From Alphaproteobacteria bacterium (lineage in GTDB: Bacteria > Pseudomonadota > Alphaproteobacteria > Rhizobiales > Aestuariivirgaceae): a stretch of 43,684 bases of DNA. Of this stretch, positions 16,544 through 24,628 are shown one piece after another. Made by a program: the position numbers and the translations under genes. The number at the start of each line of letters is the position of its first letter. Position 1 is the first letter of the stretch. Below the pieces are notes generated by a model that saw only the letters and a program-made list of their open reading frames with translations, did not search any database and was not told the origin of the DNA. Location: contig JAHEFB010000039.1 of NCBI GenBank assembly GCA_024640405.1, positions 1 through 43,684 on the forward strand. The letters run 5' to 3'.

Positions 16544-18202
16544 TCAGCCCGTAGCCGCCTGCGCACAGAAACATGACGCGTTTACCGGCATATCCGCTCT
16601 GGCGGACGCAAGATCGAGGCGTTGTTTGATGAGCCTAGACTCGACTGCATCTCCCCTGCGTGTCAGGCACTCGTACAGTCCCTGCAGGCTCCAGACATTG
16701 TCCGGGTGAATGGTAGCCCGGCTCAGATTGCCACCCAGCCCCAGGTCCTCCCGATAGACCGCCTCAGCTTCATCAGTCCTGTCCTGCTCCAGCAGCAAGG
16801 CGCCAAGAGCGTGGCGCGCCGGCTGAATCCAGCCCCACGGCTCATCATAAAGCAAGGCGTCATCCAGCTCGACTGACCGGCGCAGATGAGCAAAGGCGGT
16901 GTCATGGTTACCCTTTCGGTATTCGATTTCTCCGTCCAGCATTTGCTCGGCTATGGCCAGCAGGTCGACGCAGGTATTGTTGTGCAAGAGCCGGCTGTCA
17001 GGCACCTTGTCCCTGGCCGCCAGAAACAGTGCCTTTTCCTTCTCCGCTTCTTCAACGTTACCAAGCGCGGCGTGTGCGACACCCTTGGAATAATGGATTG
17101 ATGCGGTTGTGTAGCAGTACAATTCGCTGTCTTCCGGCAGGTCCTGGGCAATTATTTCCTGCCATTTGCCAAAGCGAATGTAGACATGCTGTTTCATTGA
17201 AAGATAACTCTCGATGAAGTCCGCCATTGGCGGAGAAGGCAGGCGCAGCAGTTCTTCCGGTGTGGTTTCGATCAGCTCTTCAGCCGCCGCAAGTGCCGGT
17301 TCATACTGGCCGAGAAACATCGCCCCGTAGATGGCAAAATGATAATTGTGAAGCCGGTAGGCGGAATAGAAATTCAAAGCACCGACCTTGTCATAATATT
17401 TTCGGTCTGCCGCAATGCCGCGCTGATTGTCGACCAGCACATTATGGTAATGGCCGCACTGAATATCGATGTGCGTCGGCATGTGAATCAGGTGGCCTGC
17501 ATCCGGTACCAGCGTACGCAACACGTCGCCGGCTTTCAGCGCCAGTTCGGGGAATGGCGACATCTCCATCAGGTGGACATACAGATGCAGAATTCCCGGA
17601 TGGCGCATCGCGGCAGCGTCTTCCCGCATGGCACGTTCCAGCACTTCGCGCGCCTCTGTCGTCCCGGCGTCCCCGGCAACATCACCGGTCTGCAGATCCC
17701 ACATTTTCCACGGCGTTCGGTTCAATATGGCTTCTACGAAAATCGTTACAATGTCGAGGTCGTCGCTCAGTTGTTCATAGGCCTGACGCATCGCGTCGGC
17801 AAAGTCATCGTTCCAGGGTTTTTGATCTTCAATCGGGTCACGCTGCGGATAGCGGGCCGGCAGGGCCACGATCAACGCCCGCTCCGGCGCACTCACCCGG
17901 TCAACCAACGCCACGGCGGCCGCGGTTGCATCAAACGCGGCCGCCAGCGCCAGAGCCTTGCCGTCCGGATCGAAGTGGTGCCATTCCAGATTGTAGTTGG
18001 GGCCAATCGCGTAAGCGACCCCCCAATGCGCCATGGCGCAGTCGCCATCATGTTCAAGCGCCTTTTTGAAACACTCAACCGCCTCTTCATGGTGATATGC
18101 AAAGGTCCACACCAGACCACGGTCAAACCATCGCTGGGCTTCCGGTGACGATGTGGTTATTTTCCGGCTGTAGACGTCAATATCGAAATAAGTCACCGTC
18201 AT
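16544..18202 (-). CDS. TPR-repeat protein of unknown function
   Basis: This 552-residue protein, without signal peptide, is built from helical repeats. A first TPR is clear at about residues 20-55 (WFDRGLVWTFAYHHEEAVECF continuing into the next helix), and others lie near residues 290-330, 370-400 and 430-480. The central part has conserved-looking HPGILHLYVHLMEMSP and HLIHMPTHIDIQCGHY stretches rich in His and Met, which recall a family of uncharacterised TPR proteins found across Proteobacteria and Actinobacteria. The His cluster could bind metal, which is inference. An in-frame GTG two codons after the ATG has better spacing to GGGAGGA, so the true start may be 18196. It is the last gene after pdxJ. 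Confidence 0.8.
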   Translation of the reverse strand: MTVTYFDIDVYSRKITTSSPEAQRWFDRGLVWTFAYHHEEAVECFKKALEHDGDCAMAHWGVAYAIGPNYNLEWHHFDPDGKALALAAAFDATAAAVALVDRVSAPERALIVALPARYPQRDPIEDQKPWNDDFADAMRQAYEQLSDDLDIVTIFVEAILNRTPWKMWDLQTGDVAGDAGTTEAREVLERAMREDAAAMRHPGILHLYVHLMEMSPFPELALKAGDVLRTLVPDAGHLIHMPTHIDIQCGHYHNVLVDNQRGIAADRKYYDKVGALNFYSAYRLHNYHFAIYGAMFLGQYEPALAAAEELIETTPEELLRLPSPPMADFIESYLSMKQHVYIRFGKWQEIIAQDLPEDSELYCYTTASIHYSKGVAHAALGNVEEAEKEKALFLAARDKVPDSRLLHNNTCVDLLAIAEQMLDGEIEYRKGNHDTAFAHLRRSVELDDALLYDEPWGWIQPARHALGALLLEQDRTDEAEAVYREDLGLGGNLSRATIHPDNVWSLQGLYECLTRRGDAVESRLIKQRLDLASARADMPVNASCFCAQAATG

Positions 18203-18242
18203 TCCTCCCGTTTGATGAGCAAATTCAATTAAACAGAAGGCC

Positions 18243-19001
18243 TCAAGTCGAGTCTACAGCGACGCTTTCACCACACGCGGCCCGAAACCGCTTCACCGCA
18301 CCTGCCATGCCGAATTCCAGTGCTTCAGCAGTCAGCCCGTGTCCTATCGAGACTTCATCGATCCACGGGGCCCGCGCCAGTAATCCTGGCAGGTTTGCAA
18401 CAGTCAGATCATGCCCGGCATTCAGGCCAAGGCCGGTGGCTCGTGCTGCCTCTGATGCAGCTTGCAGCTTGTCCAGCTCCCGGGATGCGGCGTCCTCATC
18501 ATCGTAGGTGGCACCGTAAGGTCCGGTGTAGAGTTCGGCCCTGTCCGCTCCGGTTTCAGCCGCGATGGAGATGGTGTCGGCATCGGCATCGGCAAACAGC
18601 GAAACCCGCATACCTTCGCCCTTGATCCGCGCCACAATGGGCTTCAGGAAATTGTGCTGCGATCTGAAGTCCCAGCCATGATCCGACGTGGCCTGCGCCG
18701 GTTCGTCCGGCACCAGCGTTACCTGGTGAGGCCGCACCTCAAACGCAATTTCCATAAGCCGGTCATCGGGATAGCCCTCGATGTTAAACTCCGCGTGCGG
18801 GAATTCCGCGACCAGATCTGCCAATGGCCGAATGTCGGACCGCCGGATGTGGCGTTCATCCGGTCTTGGGTGCACGGTAATCCCCCAGGCACCGGCCTCC
18901 AGCGCCTTGCGCGACAGGCCGACCACGGACGGCCACGGCAGATCACGCCGATTGCGCAACTGGGCTATGGCATTGACGTTGACAGACAGTTTCGTAGTCA
19001 T
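18243..19001 (-). CDS. pdxJ: pyridoxine 5'-phosphate synthase
   Basis: PdxJ joins 1-deoxyxylulose 5-phosphate with 3-amino-2-oxopropyl phosphate to make pyridoxine 5'-phosphate, the last ring-forming step of DXP-dependent vitamin B6 synthesis. The 252 residues match the TIM-barrel family. Signatures are [13 protein letters not shown] at the N-terminus, [12 protein letters not shown] with the catalytic histidine, [13 protein letters not shown], and [10 protein letters not shown] near the end. It follows the LysE gene by 23 bases and precedes the TPR gene by 40, in a unit led by ilvB. PLP is the cofactor of transaminases, which may make the grouping useful, but this is inference. Confidence 0.97.
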   Translation of the reverse strand: MTTKLSVNVNAIAQLRNRRDLPWPSVVGLSRKALEAGAWGITVHPRPDERHIRRSDIRPLADLVAEFPHAEFNIEGYPDDRLMEIAFEVRPHQVTLVPDEPAQATSDHGWDFRSQHNFLKPIVARIKGEGMRVSLFADADADTISIAAETGADRAELYTGPYGATYDDEDAASRELDKLQAASEAARATGLGLNAGHDLTVANLPGLLARAPWIDEVSIGHGLTAEALEFGMAGAVKRFRAACGESVAVDST

Positions 19002-19024
19002 GGTGAAGTTCCGTTATTCGCGAC

Positions 19025-19621
19025 CTAGCGCAGCATCGGCCACAAGCTCACCACAAGCAAGATCGCCATCGAGATATTGAACACCTTCAGCCGGGCAGGA
19101 TGGCTGAGCCACTCTCGCAACAGGGCGCCAAACATTGTCCAGATCGATGCAGACGGCAGATTGACCAGGAAAAACACCACACCAACCAGTATGGTTGAGA
19201 AGAAGGCATTGGCAGCATTCGTGTAGGTTGCCATCGCAACCACGGCAATCGCCCAGGCCTTGGGATTTACCCATTGAAAAGCGGCTGCTTCCAGAAAGTT
19301 CAGCGGCCGCGCCCCAGCGTTGGCGTTTTCCGAAATCGACCGCGAAACAGCAATACGCCACGCCAGGTAAAGCAGATAGGCACCTCCGGCTATCTTCAGC
19401 GCCAGAAACAGCGTCGGCATTTGCTGCAAAAGAGCGCCAAGTCCAAACCCGACACACAACAGCAACACAAAAAACCCCATCCCGATGCCCAGCATGTGCG
19501 GCACCGTTCTGCGGAAGCCGTAGTTCACGCCGGATGCCAGCAGCATCAGGGTGTTCGGACCCGGCGTTGCAGATGTTGCAAATGCAAATCCGATCAGTGA
19601 CACGAGAATGCCAAATTCCAC
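19025..19621 (-). CDS. LysE/RhtB-family amino-acid exporter
   Basis: This 198-residue inner-membrane protein has six predicted hydrophobic segments. The family signature ATPGPNTLMLLASGVNYG follows the first helix, and GGAYLLYLAWR lies in the middle. The family exports amino acids such as lysine, homoserine, threonine or branched-chain residues, along the proton gradient. The start is GTG 19621 with GAGG six bases before it. It begins eight bases after the ilvN stop. The neighbours suggest it could relieve branched-chain or related amino-acid excess, but the substrate is not shown. Confidence 0.92.
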   Translation of the reverse strand: MEFGILVSLIGFAFATSATPGPNTLMLLASGVNYGFRRTVPHMLGIGMGFFVLLLCVGFGLGALLQQMPTLFLALKIAGGAYLLYLAWRIAVSRSISENANAGARPLNFLEAAAFQWVNPKAWAIAVVAMATYTNAANAFFSTILVGVVFFLVNLPSASIWTMFGALLREWLSHPARLKVFNISMAILLVVSLWPMLR

Positions 19622-19629
19622 GGAATGCC

Positions 19630-20184
19630 TCAGACTTTCAAAGCTTCGGGGCCGCGCGAGATCGCTGTCACGCCGGTACGCACAACTTCTTCCAGTCCGA
19701 TGGGTTGCATGAGCGAGATGAACTGCTCCACTTTCCGGGTTTTGCCGGTGATCTCGAACACGAAGCTATTTTGGGTGACATCGACAACCCGCGCCCGGAA
19801 GGCATCGGCCAGCCGCAACGCTTCCATGCGGTGCTCACCTTCGCCTGCTACCTTGATCAACGCCAGTTCACGTTCGATGGCTTCTCCTGTGACCGTCAGG
19901 TCGGCAACTGAATGCACCGGCACCATGCGCTCAAGCTGTGCCTTGATCTGAATAAGCACTTCTGCCGTGCCGGACGTGACAATGGTGATCCGAGACACAT
20001 GCGCCTCATGTTCGGTTTCAGAGACCGTCAGGCTTTCAATATTGTATCCGCGGCCCGAAAACAGACCGATGACCCGGGCCAGCACGCCCGGCTCATTGTC
20101 CACCACGATAGACAGGGTGTGCTTTTCAATCGGATCATGCTTGTCTTCAAGAAAATACGCCGAAGCTGGTTGTTGTGTGCTCAT
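19630..20184 (-). CDS. ilvN: acetolactate synthase regulatory (small) subunit
   Basis: IlvN (IlvH-type) is the regulatory subunit that stimulates acetohydroxyacid synthase and gives valine feedback inhibition. The 184-residue protein has an N-terminal ACT domain (about 22-95) with NEPGVLARVIGLFSGRGYNIESLTV and a C-terminal ACT-like domain. The start overlaps the EamA gene stop as ATGA. It is thus separated from its catalytic partner ilvB by the EamA gene and an inserted 303-bp element, although all are on one strand. Confidence 0.96.
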   Translation of the reverse strand: MSTQQPASAYFLEDKHDPIEKHTLSIVVDNEPGVLARVIGLFSGRGYNIESLTVSETEHEAHVSRITIVTSGTAEVLIQIKAQLERMVPVHSVADLTVTGEAIERELALIKVAGEGEHRMEALRLADAFRARVVDVTQNSFVFEITGKTRKVEQFISLMQPIGLEEVVRTGVTAISRGPEALKV

Positions 20185-21110
20185 GGTTTTGCGGCTTCCT
20201 TTTCAACGGCCGGCGTAGAACTTGCAAGTGCCAGCCCGCCTTTTGCGATCAATATACCCAATATGATGAGACCAAGCGCAATGAGTGCGTTGGGTCCCGG
20301 GATTTCTGAAAACAACAATGCAGCCCACATGACACCGGCGATCGGCACCAAGAGATTGAGCTGACTGAAAAAACTCGCCCCGGCCCTGCCAATGATGGCA
20401 AACATGATCAACGTGGCAATCGCTGCATGCAGTATTCCCAGTGTGACAACAGCGGACCATGCCAGTGCCCCGGCTTCGATAGCCATTGGATCTTCCAGCA
20501 GGAACGCGAACGGCAAGACAATGATTGCAGACAACAGAATGATCATGGTCACGGCCGCCGTCTTGTCCGGAGCCTTCATTCGCCGGATCAACACCGCATT
20601 GAATCCGTAGCTGGTGGCCGCAGCCAGCAAGGCCAGCATGGCAACCAGGTCCGCAGTCAACCCGTACAACGCTGCCTTTCCGACCAGTGCGGCCAGTCCC
20701 AGCACGCCGATGATCATACCCATGACCTTGCGGGAGTTCAGTTTCTCATCATCGGTAAAGACATGCGCGACCACCATCGTTATCAACGGCATTATGCCCA
20801 TCAAAATGGCCGTGGCACCCGGGGGAATGGTCTGCTGACCCCAGGCGATCAGGCAAAACGGCAGTGCATTACCGGCAACCGCGCTTGCCAGCAGCATCCA
20901 CCAGATTGATCTGCCCTTCGGAAACGCCCGCCTTGTTACAACCATCACCAGCAGAAGGAATGCTGCAGCCAGGAACAGCCTTATTGCCGTCATGGTAATC
21001 GGCGGCACCTCATCGACACCCACTTTGATGAAGGCAAACGACGATCCCCAGATGGCTGACAATAACAGCAGCAATCCATAGTCACCGGCGTTTGGAAGTC
21101 GAGTTGCCAT
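20181..21110 (-). CDS. EamA/DMT-family transporter
   Basis: This 309-residue membrane protein has ten hydrophobic segments in two EamA repeats (about 10-140 and 155-295). The first repeat has the WGSSFAFIKVG pattern and the RLFLAAAFLLLV stretch typical of RhaT/RarD-like drug/metabolite transporters; a basic tail ends the protein. Such proteins export amino acids or other metabolites. It is translationally coupled to ilvN, which suggests the product of that pathway as cargo, but this is inference. Upstream, a 303-bp element separates it from ilvB. Confidence 0.9.
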   Translation of the reverse strand: MATRLPNAGDYGLLLLLSAIWGSSFAFIKVGVDEVPPITMTAIRLFLAAAFLLLVMVVTRRAFPKGRSIWWMLLASAVAGNALPFCLIAWGQQTIPPGATAILMGIMPLITMVVAHVFTDDEKLNSRKVMGMIIGVLGLAALVGKAALYGLTADLVAMLALLAAATSYGFNAVLIRRMKAPDKTAAVTMIILLSAIIVLPFAFLLEDPMAIEAGALAWSAVVTLGILHAAIATLIMFAIIGRAGASFFSQLNLLVPIAGVMWAALLFSEIPGPNALIALGLIILGILIAKGGLALASSTPAVEKEAAKP

Positions 21111-21130
21111 GAAAGTGTCCGTACCGGGTG

Positions 21131-21433
21131 CTAGAGCGAGATGAGGTTAAATTGAATCATTTGACCGCGGCGATTTTGGTCGCTGGCTAGGCGAATTGCA
21201 CGCCGTGGTGTAGCCCTACCACAAGTGCAATACAACAACGCCAGAGTGCAAAATCGCCCGGCCACTTCGACAATTCTGTCAGCATCTTGTACTCCATCGG
21301 GGTGGGGAAAACCGGTCCATCGGCGTCGTTCCGTCGCTTGCCCGATGCACCGCATCGCGCCGCGCGACGCGCCTATCCGAGTGAACCGGTTTTCCACCAT
21401 CAAATGATCCAATCTAACCTCATCTCGCTCTAG
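21131..21433. mobile_element. MITE-like element with 34-bp inverted ends, inserted at the ilvB stop codon
   Basis: Ends 21131-21164 and 21400-21433 are inverted copies with 32 of 34 positions identical, beginning CTAGAGCGAGATGAGGTTAA. The 303-bp interior encodes no recognisable protein; a 93-codon minus-strand frame fills it but starts and ends inside the ends of the element. Both termini lie in a CTAG context, so removal with one TA copy would restore CTAG, and the ilvB TAG stop is the same before and after insertion. The GAGC end and CTAG target are shared with the IS630-type fragment at the window's right edge, suggesting that family as the mobilising source. Confidence 0.75.
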
Positions 21434-23241
21434 ACCAGCATCTTGCCTTCCTTGTCGATGGCGGAGCCAACTTCCTCGTCAGACACATCTTCGCCCAGCA
21501 GCATTTCGTTGTGCGCCTTGCCGGAAGGGATCATCGGGAAACAATTGGCAAGATTGGCCACCACGCAATCGAATATCACCGGGCCCGGTGTGTCGATCAT
21601 CTTCTGGATGGCGTCGTTAAGCTCGTCCGGCTTGGTGCAGCGAATACCGGTGCCGCCATAAGCTTCAGCCAGCTTCACAAAGTCCGGCATGGCTTCGGTG
21701 TACGAATGCGACAGCCGGTTACCGTGCAGCAATTGCTGCCACTGGCGCACCATGCCCATATGCGAATTGTTCAGGATGAATATCTTGAACGGCAACTCAT
21801 ACTGAACCGCTGTGGACATTTCCTGTATAACCATCTGCACCGAGGCGTCGCCGGCAATGTCGATGACCAGTGAATCAGGGTGTGCAACCTGCACACCAAG
21901 CGCCGACGGCAGTCCGTACCCCATCGTCCCCAGCCCGCCCGATGTCATCCAGCGGTTAGGCTCTTCGAACCTGTAGAATTGCGCCGCCCACATCTGGTGC
22001 TGGCCAACCTCGGTCGTGATGTAGGTGTCACGGTCCTTGGTCAGCTCGTACAGCCGTTCAATGGCGTATTGCGGCATGATCACATGCTTGTTCGGCTTGT
22101 ATTTCAGGCACTCGACATTGCGCCACGTGTTGATCGAGTTCCACCAGCTTTTCAACGCATGCTCATCCGGCTGGTTGTTGCGGGCTTTCCACGCCCTGAT
22201 CATCTGCGCCATCACAGTGCCGACATCGCCGACAATGGGAATGTTGACCTTGATCGTCTTGTTGATTGACGACGGGTCGATGTCGACGTGGATCTTTATG
22301 GAGCCGGGCGAAAAGGCATCGGTCCTGCCGGTGATACGGTCATCAAACCGGGCTCCCAGGCAGATCATCACATCGCAGTCATGCATCGCCATATTGGCTT
22401 CGTAGGTACCGTGCATGCCCAGCATGCCCAGCCACTGCCGGTCAGATGCCGGATAGGCACCCAGCCCCATCAGGGTCGAGGTGATCGGATAGCCGGTCAT
22501 CCGCACCAGTTGGCGCAGCAGGTTTGCGGCATCCGGACCGGAATTGATGACACCGCCGCCGGAATAAAACACCGGCCGCTTGGCATTCATCATGACTTCA
22601 ACAGCAGCTTCAACAGCGGAAGCATCACCTTCCATGCGGGGTTTGTAGGTCTTGTGCTCGATATTGTCCGGCTTGATGTAGGCACCGGTGGCAAACTGCA
22701 CGTCCTTGGGGATATCGACGACGACCGGACCCGGCCTGCCATGCGTCGCGACATAAAACGCTTCATGCATGATCCGGGCGAGATCATTGACGTCTTTCAC
22801 CAGATAGTTGTGCTTGGTGCAAGGTCTCGTAATGCCGACGGTATCACATTCCTGAAACGCATCATTGCCGATCAGGTGGGTCGGCACCTGGCCGGTGATG
22901 CAAACCATTGGAATGGAGTCCATCAGGGCATCGGTCAGTCCTGTTACCGCATTTGTTGCACCGGGCCCCGAGGTCACCAGCACCACGCCGCACTTGCCGG
23001 TTGACCGCGCATAACCTTCAGCGGCATGCGTAGCACCCTGCTCGTGACGTACCAGAATATGTTCGACATCTTCCTGCTGGAATATCTCGTCATAGATCGG
23101 CAGCACAGCCCCGCCTGGGTATCCGAACATGTGTTCCACGCCCTGGTCCTTTAGCGCACGCAGGACAATTTCGGCGCCTGTCATCATCTCGGCTTCTTCA
23201 GCGTTTGCTGTCATGGTCTTGGACTCTGCTGTTATGTTCAT
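21430..23241 (-). CDS. ilvB: acetolactate synthase large (catalytic) subunit
   Basis: This 603-residue subunit uses thiamine diphosphate, FAD and Mg to join two pyruvates, or pyruvate and 2-oxobutyrate, in the first common step of branched-chain amino-acid synthesis. Visible are the N-terminal ThDP domain with GYPGGAVLPIYDE and HEQGATHAAEGYARSTG, the central FAD/transhydrogenase-like domain, and the C-terminal ThDP motif GDASVQMVIQEMSTAVQYELPFK with NN. The stop codon TAG is part of an inserted element's end. ATG 23241 is preceded by a 140-base leader holding a leader peptide and a terminator, an attenuator responsive to charged Ile, Leu and Val tRNAs. Alternative in-frame Met codons at 10 and 19-20 exist. 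Confidence 0.97.
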   Translation of the reverse strand: MNITAESKTMTANAEEAEMMTGAEIVLRALKDQGVEHMFGYPGGAVLPIYDEIFQQEDVEHILVRHEQGATHAAEGYARSTGKCGVVLVTSGPGATNAVTGLTDALMDSIPMVCITGQVPTHLIGNDAFQECDTVGITRPCTKHNYLVKDVNDLARIMHEAFYVATHGRPGPVVVDIPKDVQFATGAYIKPDNIEHKTYKPRMEGDASAVEAAVEVMMNAKRPVFYSGGGVINSGPDAANLLRQLVRMTGYPITSTLMGLGAYPASDRQWLGMLGMHGTYEANMAMHDCDVMICLGARFDDRITGRTDAFSPGSIKIHVDIDPSSINKTIKVNIPIVGDVGTVMAQMIRAWKARNNQPDEHALKSWWNSINTWRNVECLKYKPNKHVIMPQYAIERLYELTKDRDTYITTEVGQHQMWAAQFYRFEEPNRWMTSGGLGTMGYGLPSALGVQVAHPDSLVIDIAGDASVQMVIQEMSTAVQYELPFKIFILNNSHMGMVRQWQQLLHGNRLSHSYTEAMPDFVKLAEAYGGTGIRCTKPDELNDAIQKMIDTPGPVIFDCVVANLANCFPMIPSGKAHNEMLLGEDVSDEEVGSAIDKEGKMLV

Positions 23242-23277
23242 CGTTCCAGGTTCTCTTTTAGGCTCGCTTCAAACAAT

Positions 23278-23299
23278 AAAAAAGGCCCCCGAGGGAGCC
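23278..23299 (-). terminator. ilvB: attenuator terminator in the ilvB leader
   Basis: On the minus strand GGCTCCC (23299-23293) pairs with GGGGGCC (23290-23284), followed by six T. It lies between the leader peptide and the ilvB start, so transcription can stop before the gene. A compound hairpin just upstream (CGCGCTCCGCC with GGTGGTGCGCG, enclosing GGTCAGT-CTGA-ACTGACC) completes the leader. I did not resolve the antiterminator pairing by eye. Confidence 0.8.
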
Positions 23300-23329
23300 A
23301 TTTTCGCGCACCACCTTGTTCAGGTCAGT

Positions 23330-23380
23330 TCAGACTGACCCGGCGGAGCGCGTTCGTACCACTACTAGAATGTTTTTCAT
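23330..23380 (-). CDS. ilvB leader peptide
   Basis: A 16-codon frame encodes MKNILVVVRTRSAGSV and stops at TGA 23330. Residues 4-8 are Ile-Leu-Val-Val-Val, the three amino acids made by the pathway, as in classical attenuators. The stop falls in the loop of the perfect hairpin GGTCAGT-CTGA-ACTGACC, and an intrinsic terminator follows 30 bases on. There is no Shine-Dalgarno sequence. A likely promoter puts the RNA start only about two or three bases before the ATG, so the peptide is probably translated from a leaderless end. Ribosome stalling at these codons should favour read-through into ilvB. Confidence 0.85.
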   Translation of the reverse strand: MKNILVVVRTRSAGSV

Positions 23381-23388
23381 GGGCGCGA

Positions 23389-23417
23389 ACATAAGCGTAA
23401 TGTTTTGCCTGCGTCAA
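23389..23417 (-). promoter_or_regulatory. probable ilvB promoter
   Basis: On the minus strand TTGACG (23417-23412) and TTATGT (23394-23389) are separated by 17 bases. This -35/-10 pair would start transcription near 23382, almost at the leader-peptide ATG. It is the best promoter match in the intergenic region. Confidence 0.55.
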
Positions 23418-23461
23418 CCTGCGATATGTTTTATTCTTAAAGCAACAATAGCCAGGCCACT

Positions 23462-24487
23462 CTAGTTTTCAAACACCACGCCTTTCTGCTGCGACGTCAG
23501 CCGGACATCACGTGACTTCACCAGTACCGGCTCACCGTTCAGTATTTCTGTACACCGTTGCAGTACTTCCTCCTCCAGCCGCAGCATAGCTTCGCAGGTG
23601 TAGAACGTGAGATGCGGGCTGAGCAGTACGTTGTCCATCGCAAACAGCTCGCTCAACGGGTGGCCATCAAGCGCGAGCGGCTCCTGGCTGAACACATCAA
23701 GCCCGGCTCCGGCAATGCGGTTTTCCTTCAGGGCCAGCAGCAACGCCCGCTCGTCGACAATCGCCCCGCGCGATGAGTTGATCAGAAACGCCGATCGCTT
23801 CATGCACCGCAATTCCGCGTCCCCGATCAAGTGACGGGTTTCCGGCTTGAGGACACAGTGAACCGACACGAAATCGCTTTGCGCCAGCATGTCGTGAAGA
23901 CCATCGATTTTCTCGATCCCGGCCGCAGTCAATTCATCGATGCCGGCGCTGGGGTCGTATCCAATCACCCGGGCGCGAAAACCGGCACCCGCCATCCGGG
24001 CCATGCTCTTGCCAATGCGCCCTGCCCCGACCAGCCCCACCGTCTTGCCGGCGATATCGTTGCCCAGCCAGGTGCTTTCCGGCCACGCCCAGCCGTCTCG
24101 GCGCATGGTTCGCTGCAGCGGAACCAGCTTCCTGGCAAGTGCAATCATCAGCGCGAACGCGCCCTCGGCGACCGTCTCCTCGGCATATTCGGGAATGTTG
24201 ACCACCGGCACCCCCGCCGATTTGGCAGCATCAAAGTCAATCGCATCAACACCGACGCCATACTTGACGACACCCTTCAGGCGCTTGGCACTGCGAAACA
24301 CCCGGGCGGTGATCTGCGTGTAGCACATCAACAGCAAATCTGCGTCTTCGGTTGCCGCAACAAGTTCGTCCTCGCTCACACCTTCCGGCAGCAGCACCAG
24401 ATCGGCACCGGTGTCACGGAAATGGGCGTCAATGATCGGGCATTCCAGCTCCCGGTCGGTGCGCACGATTTTCAGTCGGCTGCCCAT
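23462..24487 (-). CDS. D-isomer-specific 2-hydroxyacid dehydrogenase
   Basis: This 341-residue cytoplasmic NAD(P)-dependent dehydrogenase resembles phosphoglycerate dehydrogenase and C-terminal binding protein-like enzymes, without an ACT domain. The NAD motif is GLVGAGRIGKSMA at about residues 150-160. The catalytic triad is in the usual places: Arg in INSSRGAIVDE, Glu near GLDVFSQEPL, and His in LSPHLTFYT. The N-terminal catalytic half has YGVGVDAIDFDAAKSAGVPVVNIPEY. Substrate is not determined. It diverges from a cupin gene, with an imperfect inverted repeat between them (24514-24531). Confidence 0.9.
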   Translation of the reverse strand: MGSRLKIVRTDRELECPIIDAHFRDTGADLVLLPEGVSEDELVAATEDADLLLMCYTQITARVFRSAKRLKGVVKYGVGVDAIDFDAAKSAGVPVVNIPEYAEETVAEGAFALMIALARKLVPLQRTMRRDGWAWPESTWLGNDIAGKTVGLVGAGRIGKSMARMAGAGFRARVIGYDPSAGIDELTAAGIEKIDGLHDMLAQSDFVSVHCVLKPETRHLIGDAELRCMKRSAFLINSSRGAIVDERALLLALKENRIAGAGLDVFSQEPLALDGHPLSELFAMDNVLLSPHLTFYTCEAMLRLEEEVLQRCTEILNGEPVLVKSRDVRLTSQQKGVVFEN

Positions 24488-24513
24488 TCTTCAGTCCCCT
24501 CACATTTCATATC

Positions 24514-24531
24514 AGTCGGTCAAAACTGACT
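24514..24531. promoter_or_regulatory. operator-like inverted repeat in the dehydrogenase/cupin divergent region
   Basis: AGTCGGT (24514-24520) and ACTGACT (24525-24531) are inverted with one mismatch around CAAA. It lies 27 bases before the dehydrogenase start and about 100 before the cupin. The match is short, so it may be chance. Confidence 0.3.
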
Positions 24532-24628
24532 TTGACTACACTGCAAGCCAGGCCAATGTCACATTACCAGGTCACGGCGTCCGATGACATCGGACAACAA
24601 ATGTCAACCGCAAAACAAGGAAATAAAC

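Noticed and set aside
21131..21412. 93-codon minus-strand frame filling the ilvB-adjacent element
   Set aside because: It starts and ends within the inverted ends of the element, lacks a ribosome site and shows no known domain; I treat it as a by-product of the element.
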